A DNA stretch of 64,000 nucleotides from Oscillospiraceae bacterium. Lineage in GTDB: Bacteria > Bacillota_A > Clostridia > Oscillospirales > Oscillospiraceae. Numbering within the stretch: position 1 is the stretch's first letter; every line of letters starts with the position of its first letter. Below the pieces are notes generated by a model. The model worked only from the letters and a program-made list of their open reading frames with translations, did not search any database and was not told the DNA's origin. Both the position numbers and the translations under genes were made by a program. Below are positions 57,516 to 64,000 of the stretch, piece after piece. The DNA lies in NCBI GenBank assembly GCA_902786615.1, contig CADADE010000010.1, positions 602 through 64,601 of the forward strand, given 5' to 3'.

Positions 57516-59030
57516 TTATTCCTCCGCTTCCTTCAGGCGGGAGGCAAAGCTGCTCTCAAAGGCGCTGTGCTTTTCGGCCGCAGCCTTGTACTTCTCGATG
57601 TTCCGCGTGGACTGGGGCACCGGGGTGATCGTGCCGGCGCCGGCCACGCAGCCGCCGGGACAGGCCATGCCCTCCAGCAGGTAGCCGTTGCGCAGACCCT
57701 TGCGGGCCATGAGCAGCATCTTGCGGCACTCGCGCAGACCGTCGGCAAACTCCATGGGCACTTCCCTGTCGGGCGCGACATGGGCAATATGGTCCTTGAC
57801 CGCAGCGGCGACGCCGCCCACGACCGCAAAGCCGCGGCCCACGCCGCTGCCCTCCTGGAAGTCCTCGTCGCAGGCGTCGGGCTCGACATAGTCAAAGTCG
57901 ATGTCCTTGGCGATGAACATGCCGTTGAGCTCCTCAAAGGTGAGTACAAAGTCCACGTCCGAGCGGACGGAGCGGCGGCTGGCCTCCAGCTTCTTGGCGG
58001 CGCAGGGGCCGACGAAGACGATCTTGGCGTCCGGGAAGTCCTTTTTCACAAGGCGCGCGGTGAGCACCATGGGTGTGAGCGCCATGGAAATATAGGGGGC
58101 GAGATCGGGGAAGGTCTTCTTGGCCATGACGCTCCAGGCCGGGCAGCAGGATGTGCCCATGAAGGGCTGCTTTGCCGGGACCTCCTTCAAAAAGTCCTCG
58201 GCCTCCTCAATGGTGCAGAGGTCCGCGCCGACCGCGACCTCATAAGTCTCGGCAAAGCCGAGCATGCGCATCGCCTTGCGCAGCTTCGGCACGGTCGCGC
58301 CCTTGAACTGGCCGACAAAAGCGGGGGCCATGATGGCGATGACCTTGTCGCCGTTCTTGATGGAGCGGATGATCTGGAAGATCTGGCTCTTGTCGGCGAT
58401 GGCGCCGAAGGGGCAGTTGACAAGGCACATGCCGCAGGAAACGCACTTGTCATAGTCGATTTTGGCGCGGCCCATCTCGTCCGAGTGGATGGCGTCCATG
58501 CCGCAGGCCTTGGCGCAGGGGCGCTCGATCTTGCTGATGGCGTCATAGGGACACTGATCGACGCAGCGGCCGCACTTGATGCACTTGGAATTGTCGATCA
58601 CACTGTGGCCGTAAGCGTCGGTGCTGATGGCGTTTTTGGGGCAGACCGCCTGGCAGGGATGGCTGAGGCAGCCCTGGCAGTTGGAGCTGACGCGCATTTC
58701 CTTCTCGGGACAGGCGTTGCAAGCAAAGGGGATCACGTTGATGAGGGGCGGCTCGTAATACTTTTCGGGGATATTGGCCTGTTCAATGCCCTCGCTGGGC
58801 AGGCCGTATTCGGCGGCGGAGCGCAGCGGCAGACCGCAGGCCAGACGCAGACGCTCGGTAACGATGGCGCGCTCACGAAACACGCTGTCACGGTAGCGGG
58901 CAACCTCGCCGGGGATGATTTTATAGGGCAGCTTGTCAATGCGGGAGACGTCGTCCTCATATGCCATGCGGGCGACTTCCTCAAAGACGGATCTTCTCAA
59001 TTCGTCAACGACGCTGTGTATTCCTCTCAT
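57516..59030 (-). CDS. Monomeric [FeFe] hydrogenase (group B-like)
   Basis: The 504-residue protein (start 59030 after AAAGGAGG) has an N-terminal region with C-N-A-C and C-x-x-C-x-x-x-P-C clusters, two 4Fe-4S ferredoxin motifs (C-I-K-C-G-R-C-V-D-Q-C-P and C-V-S-C-G-M-C-L-V-N-C-P, residues ~155-225), then the H-cluster domain: T-S-C-C-P-A-W (~292), G-P-C-A-A-K-K-L-E-A (~340) and G-M-A-C-P-G-G-C-V-A-G-A-G (~458). These Cys ligate the H-cluster. TSCCPAW is the form of group B enzymes, whose role (H2 evolution or sensing) is little studied. No maturase genes hydE, hydF or hydG are nearby. Confidence 0.88.
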   Translation of the reverse strand: MRGIHSVVDELRRSVFEEVARMAYEDDVSRIDKLPYKIIPGEVARYRDSVFRERAIVTERLRLACGLPLRSAAEYGLPSEGIEQANIPEKYYEPPLINVIPFACNACPEKEMRVSSNCQGCLSHPCQAVCPKNAISTDAYGHSVIDNSKCIKCGRCVDQCPYDAISKIERPCAKACGMDAIHSDEMGRAKIDYDKCVSCGMCLVNCPFGAIADKSQIFQIIRSIKNGDKVIAIMAPAFVGQFKGATVPKLRKAMRMLGFAETYEVAVGADLCTIEEAEDFLKEVPAKQPFMGTSCCPAWSVMAKKTFPDLAPYISMALTPMVLTARLVKKDFPDAKIVFVGPCAAKKLEASRRSVRSDVDFVLTFEELNGMFIAKDIDFDYVEPDACDEDFQEGSGVGRGFAVVGGVAAAVKDHIAHVAPDREVPMEFADGLRECRKMLLMARKGLRNGYLLEGMACPGGCVAGAGTITPVPQSTRNIEKYKAAAEKHSAFESSFASRLKEAEE

Positions 59031-59194
59031 GGTGCCTCCTTTGAATTTCATTGTGAAAGAGCTTCGCATAAGCCGTTTATTCTTTGCTGAGAACAGAATA
59101 CCATACCGCCCGCCCCTTGGCAAGAAGAGATGTAAGGAAAAGCAGGGCTGTCGCATTTTGCAACAGTCCTGCTTCGTGTTCGTTTGTGTGCGGA

Positions 59195-59521
59195 TTATCT
59201 CCAGATCATGTTGTTGACCAGGTTCTGCACCTCGTCAGGGTTGTAGCCCGCGGCGAGAAGATTGGCGCGGCGGGCGGCGTTGTCGCCGTACTTGCCGTTG
59301 ATGACGTCGTTTGCGACGGGGCCGTAGCCCTTCCACAGGGCGTTGACCAGCGCCTGCACCTCACTGTAATTATAGCCCGCGGCGGTCAACAGCTTCTTGC
59401 GCTCCTCACCGGCGCTGTACTTGCCGGCCAGAACGTCATAGGCTGCCGCCAGATTTGCGGTGACGCCGCCGGAGACATTGTCCAGCTGCTGCTCGTCCAT
59501 CAGTTTCTTTTCTTCGCTCAT
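59195..59521 (-). CDS. Double-glycine-leader protein with two CW_7 (Cpl-7-like) cell-wall-binding repeats
   Basis: The 108-residue protein opens with a typical double-glycine leader (acidic start, L-D-N-V-S-G-G at residues 13-19), the cleavage and export signal used by class II bacteriocins and related peptides with C39-peptidase ABC exporters. The mature part is just two ~40-residue CW_7 repeats: A-G-K-Y-S-A-G-E-E-R-K-K-L-L-T-A-A-G-Y-N-Y (~31-51) and N-G-K-Y-G-D-N-A-A-R-R-A-N-L-L-A-A-G-Y-N-P (~75-95), each ending V-Q-x-L-V-N. CW_7 units bind peptidoglycan muropeptides in Cpl-7 lysozyme. No catalytic domain is present. AGGAGG precedes the ATG. No exporter is encoded nearby. Confidence 0.75.
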   Translation of the reverse strand: MSEEKKLMDEQQLDNVSGGVTANLAAAYDVLAGKYSAGEERKKLLTAAGYNYSEVQALVNALWKGYGPVANDVINGKYGDNAARRANLLAAGYNPDEVQNLVNNMIWR

Positions 59522-59635
59522 TTTATATCATCCTCCTTGTTATTCGTCTTGTTTCCTTTTCCAGGTCAGGCGTATTATAACAAAGATCGCGGAAAAAGTC
59601 TACAGCGCGGGCGCTTAAGAATTGTGAAGCTTCGT

Positions 59636-60007
59636 TTATTCTCCCTTGTCTTTTGGTTTACATAACATAGAAACAATCAGGCCAGCCACAACCGCCGCGC
59701 CGAGGCCGGCGGAGGCGGCGGTGAACTCGCCGGAGAAGACGCCGAGCAGACCCTTCTCCCCCACCGCCTCGCGCACACCCCTGGCGATGGCATTGCCGAA
59801 GCCGGTGAGCGGCACCGTCGCCCCGGCTCCGGCCCACGAAGCAAAGGGGCCGTAAAGGCCCAGCGCACCGAGGATCACACCCGCCACCACATAGCTTGTG
59901 AGGATGCGGGCCGGGGTGAGCTTCGTGTAGTCGATCAGAAGCTGTCCGATCACGCAGAGCGCGCCCCCGACGACAAACGCCTTCAGATACGGGACCAGCA
60001 CGCTCAC
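59636..60007 (-). CDS. spoVAE: Stage V sporulation protein AE
   Basis: SpoVAE is part of the SpoVA channel that moves dipicolinic acid into the forespore and out at germination. With the GTG at 60007 (GAGGAGGGAGC upstream, overlapping the spoVAD stop as GTGA) the protein has 123 residues and three or four helices: A-F-V-V-G-G-A-L-C-V-I-G-Q-L-L-I-D and G-F-G-N-A-I-A-R-G-V are family motifs. It matches the SpoVAEB form. Confidence 0.92.
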   Translation of the reverse strand: MSVLVPYLKAFVVGGALCVIGQLLIDYTKLTPARILTSYVVAGVILGALGLYGPFASWAGAGATVPLTGFGNAIARGVREAVGEKGLLGVFSGEFTAASAGLGAAVVAGLIVSMLCKPKDKGE

Positions 60008-61017
60008 ACCCGCTCCCTCCTCTCGATGGTCACGGCATGGCAGACGCCGGGGATGCTGCACCCCTGCTGACAGGTGAGCGGCGACATGAGCGCCCCGGTG
60101 CCCGCGAAGAGCACACGGTTCCAGACGCCCCGCTCCATGGCCGGGAGAATGTGTCCCGCGAGCACTGCGGCGGAGCAGCCGCAGCCCGAGCCGCCCGCGT
60201 GTACATCCTGGGTCACAAGGTCATACATCAGCACCCCGCAGTCGAGGTATTTGATCCCCGGGTCAAGTCCCTCCTTCTGCAGAAGATCCTGCAGAATGTC
60301 GTGTCCCAGCGCGCCGAGATCGCCGGTGAAGACCGCGTCGTAGTCGGCAAAATCCCGGCCCGTGTCGTCAAAGTGGGCAAGGATGGTGTCACAGGCCGCA
60401 GGGGCCATAGCCGCGCCCATGTTGTTGGCGTCCGTGACTCCGGCGTCCACCACGCGCCCCGGCGTCACATGGGTCAGGCGCAGGGCCTCGGTCTCGTTTG
60501 CCAGCAGAACGGCCCCGGCCCCCGTCACCGTCCACTGGGAGCTGGGCGTGCGCTGCCCGCCGTACTCCAGCGGGAAGCGGTACTGCCGCTCCGCTGCGCA
60601 AAAGTGGGAGCCTGTGAAGGCCAGAGCGCCGGACGCCCCGCCTCCGTCGAGCAGGAGCGCGGCGAGGGCCAGCCCCTCCGCCATGGTGGAGCAGGCCCCG
60701 TAGAGGCCGAGGTAGGGCACGCTGCGGTCCTTGACCGCGAAGGCTGAGCTGACGCATTGATTTAAGAGATCGCCGCCGAGGATCACGTCCGGCTTCGCAC
60801 CGTCCGCCTTTTGCAGACAGTGGTCGATGCACCTGCCCAGCATGGCGGTCTCCGCCTTCTCCCAGCTGTCCTGCCCGAAATAGGAGTCCGCCGATATCTC
60901 ATCGAAGCATTTTTTCAAGGGGCCCGCGCCCTCCTTGCCGCCGACTACCGCCGCACAGGCGGCGACGCCCGGGCGGCTCTCCAGAACCAGCGTCCGCTTC
61001 CCGATCCGTTTTGCCAC
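60004..61017 (-). CDS. spoVAD: Stage V sporulation protein AD
   Basis: SpoVAD has a thiolase-like fold and binds dipicolinic acid for uptake into the forespore. The 337-residue protein begins G-K-R-T-L-V-L-E-S-R-P-G-V and has G-L-Y-G-A-C-S-T-M-A-E-G-L, S-H-F-C-A-A-E-R-Q-Y-R-F-P-L-E-Y and G-G-S-G-C-G-C-S-A. The usual upstream spoVAC is absent here; the preceding gene encodes a kinase-like protein with its own terminator. Confidence 0.95.
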   Translation of the reverse strand: MAKRIGKRTLVLESRPGVAACAAVVGGKEGAGPLKKCFDEISADSYFGQDSWEKAETAMLGRCIDHCLQKADGAKPDVILGGDLLNQCVSSAFAVKDRSVPYLGLYGACSTMAEGLALAALLLDGGGASGALAFTGSHFCAAERQYRFPLEYGGQRTPSSQWTVTGAGAVLLANETEALRLTHVTPGRVVDAGVTDANNMGAAMAPAACDTILAHFDDTGRDFADYDAVFTGDLGALGHDILQDLLQKEGLDPGIKYLDCGVLMYDLVTQDVHAGGSGCGCSAAVLAGHILPAMERGVWNRVLFAGTGALMSPLTCQQGCSIPGVCHAVTIERRERV

Positions 61018-61077
61018 AAAACCACACCTTTCGTTTTTTGCTTTTATTTTGCCCCGGTGCGGTCTTAAAATGCAAAA

Positions 61078-61114
61078 CGCCCGATGAAACGCAGTTTTTA
61101 CGTTTCATCGGGCG
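61078..61114 (-). terminator. Terminator of the cytidylate-kinase-like gene
   Basis: CGCCCGATGAAACG and CGTTTCATCGGGCG form a perfect 14-bp stem, followed on the minus strand by TTTTGCATTTT. Confidence 0.85.
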
Positions 61115-61129
61115 TTCGGTTTTTCTTTT

Positions 61130-61723
61130 TTATTTTTTCTCCACGGCTTTGATGTACTCCTCAATGGTACGGACGGCGCCGTCCACGCCCACGCGGGCCA
61201 CGTTGATGCAAAGGTCATAGCAGTTGACGTCGCCCCAGGACTGGTCGGTGTAGTAGCGATAGTAGCTGCCGCGATCCTTGTCGACAGTCTTGACAAGCTT
61301 TTTGGCCTGATCCTCCGTGAGACCCTTGCGCTCCATCATCGCCTTGACGCGGAAAGGATAATCCGCTGTGATGAACACGCGCACAAGATCCTCCCGATTG
61401 CGCAGCACATAGTCCGCGCAGCGGCCCACAAACACCGCGTCCCCCTCGGACGCCAGGCGGCGGATCGTATCGAACTGGGCGGAAGCGATCTGCATATTCA
61501 GGCGGAAGCCCTCATCCATGCCGAAAAACTGCATGCCCGGCGAGAGAAAGGGTGACACGCGCTTTTCATCATAGGAGCGCACGACCTCCGGGCTCAGGTT
61601 GGAGTCCCTGGCCGTGTGGTCGACGATGGCCTTGCTGTAGCAGGGGATCGAGAGCTGATCAGCCAGGGCCTGAGCAACTGCGTGGCCGTTGCTGCCGTGC
61701 TGTCTGCCGATGGTTATAATCAT
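61130..61723 (-). CDS. Cytidylate kinase-like family protein
   Basis: The 197-residue protein (start 61723, GGAGG 8 bases before) has a P-loop-like start I-T-I-G-R-Q-H-G-S-N-G-H. Members of this family differ from true Cmk, where the loop reads G-P-x-G-x-G-K. I-P-C-Y-S-K-A-I-V, V-F-V-G-R-C-A-D-Y-V-L and R-V-K-A-M-M-E-R-K-G-L match the family. Function is not established; nucleotide phosphorylation is assumed from the fold. Its loop has no Lys at the usual place, so activity needs caution. Confidence 0.8.
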   Translation of the reverse strand: MIITIGRQHGSNGHAVAQALADQLSIPCYSKAIVDHTARDSNLSPEVVRSYDEKRVSPFLSPGMQFFGMDEGFRLNMQIASAQFDTIRRLASEGDAVFVGRCADYVLRNREDLVRVFITADYPFRVKAMMERKGLTEDQAKKLVKTVDKDRGSYYRYYTDQSWGDVNCYDLCINVARVGVDGAVRTIEEYIKAVEKK

Positions 61724-61902
61724 AAAGTATTCCTCCAATCATGGTGCGTCACAGACGCCGGGATCTGTATTATGTGCATAGAATAACACCGCGCCGCGCT
61801 GTTTTCAAGCATTTTGCGCAAAGGCAGCGCAAATCGCGGGACAAGTGGTGGCGCGAGCGCGCATAGACTGTACCCACGGGAAAGACAGGAGGGATGCAGC
61901 CT

Positions 61903-63309
61903 ATGAAGCGGGTTCTGGTTTACAATACGGCGCTGCTGACGGCGTCCTCGCTCTTGATGAGCGGGATCGCCATGGCCTTTCAGGTGTGGCTGGCGGGGAA
62001 AATCGGCTCCGCCGGGATCGGGCTCTATCAGCTCGTGCTGTCGGTGACGAATCTCTGCGCCACCTTTGCCATCTCCGGCATCCGCTTTGCCTCCACCCGC
62101 CTGGTAGCCGAGGAGCTGGGTCTCGCGCGGCCGGGCGGCGTGCGCGCCGCGATGGGGCGCTGCCTGCGCTACGGGGCCATTTTCGGCTGCGCCGCCGCGG
62201 CAGTCCTCTGGGCGCTTGCCGAGCCGATCGGCTTTCTCTGGATCGGGGACGCGCGGACGGTTTTTCCCCTGCGTCTGTCCGCTGTCAGCATGCCGTGCAT
62301 TGCGCTCTGCGCCTCCATGTCCGGCTACTTCACAGCCTGCGGCCGGGTGTGGAAGCCGACGCTGGTGCACCTGCTCGAGCAGCTCAGCGGCATTGCGCTG
62401 GTGGCGCTCTTTCTCTCCCGGGTCCCGATGGGAAACATCGAAAAAAGCTGCGCCGCCGTCACCCTTGGGCGTGTGGCGGCGGACGTGGCGAGTCTCGGTT
62501 TGATGGCGCTCTTCTATGTGTTCGACCGGCGCGCGCATTACCGGGGCGAAAATCCGGACGGGCGCCTCACCGGGCGCATGCTGCGCATTGCGGTGCCGCT
62601 GGCGCTGTCGGCCTACGCGCGAAGCGCCCTGACGACGATGCAGCATCTGCTGGTTCCGCGCGGGCTCAAGGCCGCGGGCTTTTCCGCCGACCGCGCTCTA
62701 TCCGGCTACGGCGTCATTCAGGGGATGGTGCTGCCGGTACTCTTCTTCCCCGCCTGCATCCTCGGCGCGGCGGCGGAGCTGATTGTCCCCGCGCTCACCG
62801 CCGCCCAGGTACAGGGCGACGGCGGGAGCATCCGCCGGACGGCGCGGGAGCTGCTGCGTCTGAGCGCGCTCTATTCCCTTGCGGTGACAGCTTTTCTCTA
62901 TCTCTGCGCGGATGCGCTGGGCATGCTGATCTATGACAGCCGCGAGGCGGGACGCTATATCCGCATCCTCGCCCCGCTGGTGCCGTTTATTTATACAGAC
63001 ATGAGCGTCGACGGCTGCCTCAAGGGGCTTGGCGAGCAGGTATGGAGCATGGGTGTCAACATTCTTGACGCGCTGCTCGGGCTGCTGCTCACCTGGCAGC
63101 TCCTGCCGCGCCATGCCCTCGCTGCCTATATCGGTATTCTCTACGCGACGGAGCTTTTTAACTTTGTTCTGAGCCTCGGGCGGCTTATAAAAATCATGCG
63201 GCCTCTTTCGCAGTCTTGTGCTGCTGACGGCGCTCGTCGCCCCTGTGCAGGATCGGGGAAATGCGCTTATAGAGCAGGAAGGTCAGAAGCGAGTCCACCG
63301 CGCCCTTGA
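61903..63309 (+). CDS. SpoVB/MATE-type polysaccharide flippase (MOP superfamily)
   Basis: The 468-residue protein has about twelve to fourteen helices and resembles SpoVB/MurJ-like lipid-linked precursor flippases: N-T-A-L-L-T-A-S-S-L-L-M-S at the first helix, G-L-Y-Q-L-V-L-S-V, and P-S/R-A-L-S-A-Y-A-R-S-A-L in the middle. A role in spore cortex or envelope synthesis would fit the neighbouring spoVA genes. ATG 61903 suits the AGGAGG better than 61894. The last ~38 residues are low-complexity and lie antisense to the next gene, overlapping it by 116 bases, so the natural stop may have been lost. Confidence 0.8.
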   Translation: MKRVLVYNTALLTASSLLMSGIAMAFQVWLAGKIGSAGIGLYQLVLSVTNLCATFAISGIRFASTRLVAEELGLARPGGVRAAMGRCLRYGAIFGCAAAAVLWALAEPIGFLWIGDARTVFPLRLSAVSMPCIALCASMSGYFTACGRVWKPTLVHLLEQLSGIALVALFLSRVPMGNIEKSCAAVTLGRVAADVASLGLMALFYVFDRRAHYRGENPDGRLTGRMLRIAVPLALSAYARSALTTMQHLLVPRGLKAAGFSADRALSGYGVIQGMVLPVLFFPACILGAAAELIVPALTAAQVQGDGGSIRRTARELLRLSALYSLAVTAFLYLCADALGMLIYDSREAGRYIRILAPLVPFIYTDMSVDGCLKGLGEQVWSMGVNILDALLGLLLTWQLLPRHALAAYIGILYATELFNFVLSLGRLIKIMRPLSQSCAADGARRPCAGSGKCAYRAGRSEASPPRP

Positions 63310-63925
63310 GCAGGTTGAAGGGCACGACCGCGAAGAGCACCAGGGTGCTGACGCTGGTGATGGAGGGATTGATCTTTGTGCCCATGCCGATGATGGCCTC
63401 CATGGGCATACCGTAGAGGGCAGCGAACTTCGGCAGAAGATAGACCGCGTTGAAGGCGCTGCCGAACACGGTCATGATGAGGGTGCCGGTCAGCATGCCG
63501 ACGAGGGCGGAACGGCGGCCGGGCTTTGCGTGATAAATCATGCTGGCCGGCAGGACGAAGGAGCAGCCCACGGCGAAGTTTGCGAAGTCGCCCACGAAGG
63601 CGGTGGAGGTACCCTTGAGCAGGAGCTTCACCAGCACCTTGAGCAGCTCTGCCGAGACGCCCGCCACGGGGCCGAGGTAAAAGGTGCAGATCAGCACCGG
63701 GATCTCGCTCAGGTCGATTTTATAGAACGAGGGCGCGAAAAAGAGCGGGATTTCAATAAACATCAGTACGCCCGCAATCGACGCAAAAATCGCGGTATAG
63801 GCGATATAATGGGTGTTGGAAAAGGCCTTTCGGTCCTTGACGACATATTTCTCAAAGAGCCAGGCAATGAGAAACAGCAGCGCGATCGTCCCGATGCAGG
63901 ACAGTACGAAACCCAGATTTTCCAT
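63194..63925 (-). CDS. ECF transporter S component, RibU-like (probable riboflavin uptake)
   Basis: The 243-residue protein has six or so helices and the RibU pattern: A-I-F-A-S-I-A-G-V-L-M-F-I-E-I-P-L-F-F-A-P, K-I-D-L-S-E-I-P-V-L-I-C-T-F-Y-L-G-P-V-A-G-V and L-K-V-L-V-K-L-L-L-K-G. It would bind riboflavin or a related compound and work with EcfA1-EcfA2-EcfT from 54-56 kb. GGAGGT precedes the ATG. A terminator-like hairpin upstream suggests riboswitch control, with the aptamer outside the window. Confidence 0.8.
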   Translation of the reverse strand: MENLGFVLSCIGTIALLFLIAWLFEKYVVKDRKAFSNTHYIAYTAIFASIAGVLMFIEIPLFFAPSFYKIDLSEIPVLICTFYLGPVAGVSAELLKVLVKLLLKGTSTAFVGDFANFAVGCSFVLPASMIYHAKPGRRSALVGMLTGTLIMTVFGSAFNAVYLLPKFAALYGMPMEAIIGMGTKINPSITSVSTLVLFAVVPFNLLKGAVDSLLTFLLYKRISPILHRGDERRQQHKTAKEAA

Positions 63926-63949
63926 TTTGTGTACCTCCTTTGGATTTAA

Positions 63950-63980
63950 AAAGAAAACACCCGAAGAATCTTCTCCGGGC
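63950..63980 (-). terminator. Attenuator-like hairpin upstream of the RibU-like gene
   Basis: On the minus strand CCCGGAGAA and TTCTTCGGG pair and are followed by TGTTTTCTTTTT, 25-40 bases before the start codon. It may be the expression platform of an FMN riboswitch, which commonly precedes ribU; the aptamer would lie beyond 64000 and cannot be seen. Confidence 0.55.
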
Positions 63981-64000
63981 GCAGCAAAAAGAGCCTGCGC

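Noticed and set aside
1..64000. tRNA, rRNA, CRISPR arrays and replication origins
   Set aside because: I found no cloverleaf with conserved T-arm, no rRNA segment, no regularly spaced repeats and no DnaA-box cluster.

Overview
The window looks like a GC-rich (roughly 60%) endospore-forming clostridium, most likely an Oscillospiraceae-type gut bacterium. The grounds are spoVAD/spoVAE, ClpE, a class B-like sortase, DUF1836 and DegV proteins, an ECF transporter module, a group B-type [FeFe] hydrogenase, strong AGGAGG ribosome binding sites and classical rho-independent terminators. This placement is inferred from gene content; no rRNA, tRNA or CRISPR array was seen.

Layout. 1-7 kb is accessory and decaying: a 5'-cut nucleotidyltransferase, an ATP-grasp enzyme, a broken BCCT transporter, a short chimeric membrane ORF, an exported Tp47/ZinT-like fusion behind two palindromic operators, and remnants of an integrated element that end at a dispersed palindromic repeat. 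7-13.4 kb holds an orphan response regulator, plsY, an RluA-type pseudouridine synthase, the divergent DUF1836/degV pair, a complete copy of the repeat, a TPR/hydrolase-like protein and a rhomboid-like pseudoprotease. 13.4-21.5 kb holds rlmB, a 1061-residue degenerate P-type ATPase, an EF-G-like GTPase with a frameshift, an SGNH-like exported protein and an exported zeta-toxin-like kinase. 21.6-24.5 kb is metNIQ behind a consensus promoter, a Met-rich leader peptide and an attenuator. 24.6-25.4 kb is a sortase.

25.5-43.6 kb is a conserved minus-strand housekeeping block: rpsU, leuS (frameshifted), rsfS, a nadD-yqeK fusion, yhbY, ftsY, smc, an Elp3-like radical SAM gene, rnc, plsX, trmFO, topA, dprA and a TrmH-family methyltransferase. 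An AT-rich MazF-like gene is inserted on the opposite strand between smc and the radical SAM gene. 43.7-49.8 kb holds an ArsB/NhaD-type transporter behind a yybP-ykoY (Mn2+) riboswitch, threonine ammonia-lyase, a coiled-coil protein, a candidate small RNA, glyA and an exported EEP-family phosphoesterase. 49.9-57.3 kb holds clpE, cvpA, truA, ecfT-ecfA2-ecfA1 and a 23S-type rRNA methyltransferase. 57.5-64 kb holds the hydrogenase, a double-glycine-leader protein with two CW_7 repeats, spoVAE/spoVAD, a cytidylate-kinase-like protein, a MATE/SpoVB-type flippase and a RibU-like S component.

The most unusual features are the methionine leader-peptide attenuator of metNIQ, the P-type ATPase pseudoenzyme, the double-glycine-leader/CW_7 protein, the exported zeta-toxin-like kinase and the Mn2+ riboswitch in front of an ArsB/NhaD-family transporter. 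Three genes (BCCT, EF-G-like, leuS) carry indels. At least the leuS indel is more likely a sequence error than real decay.
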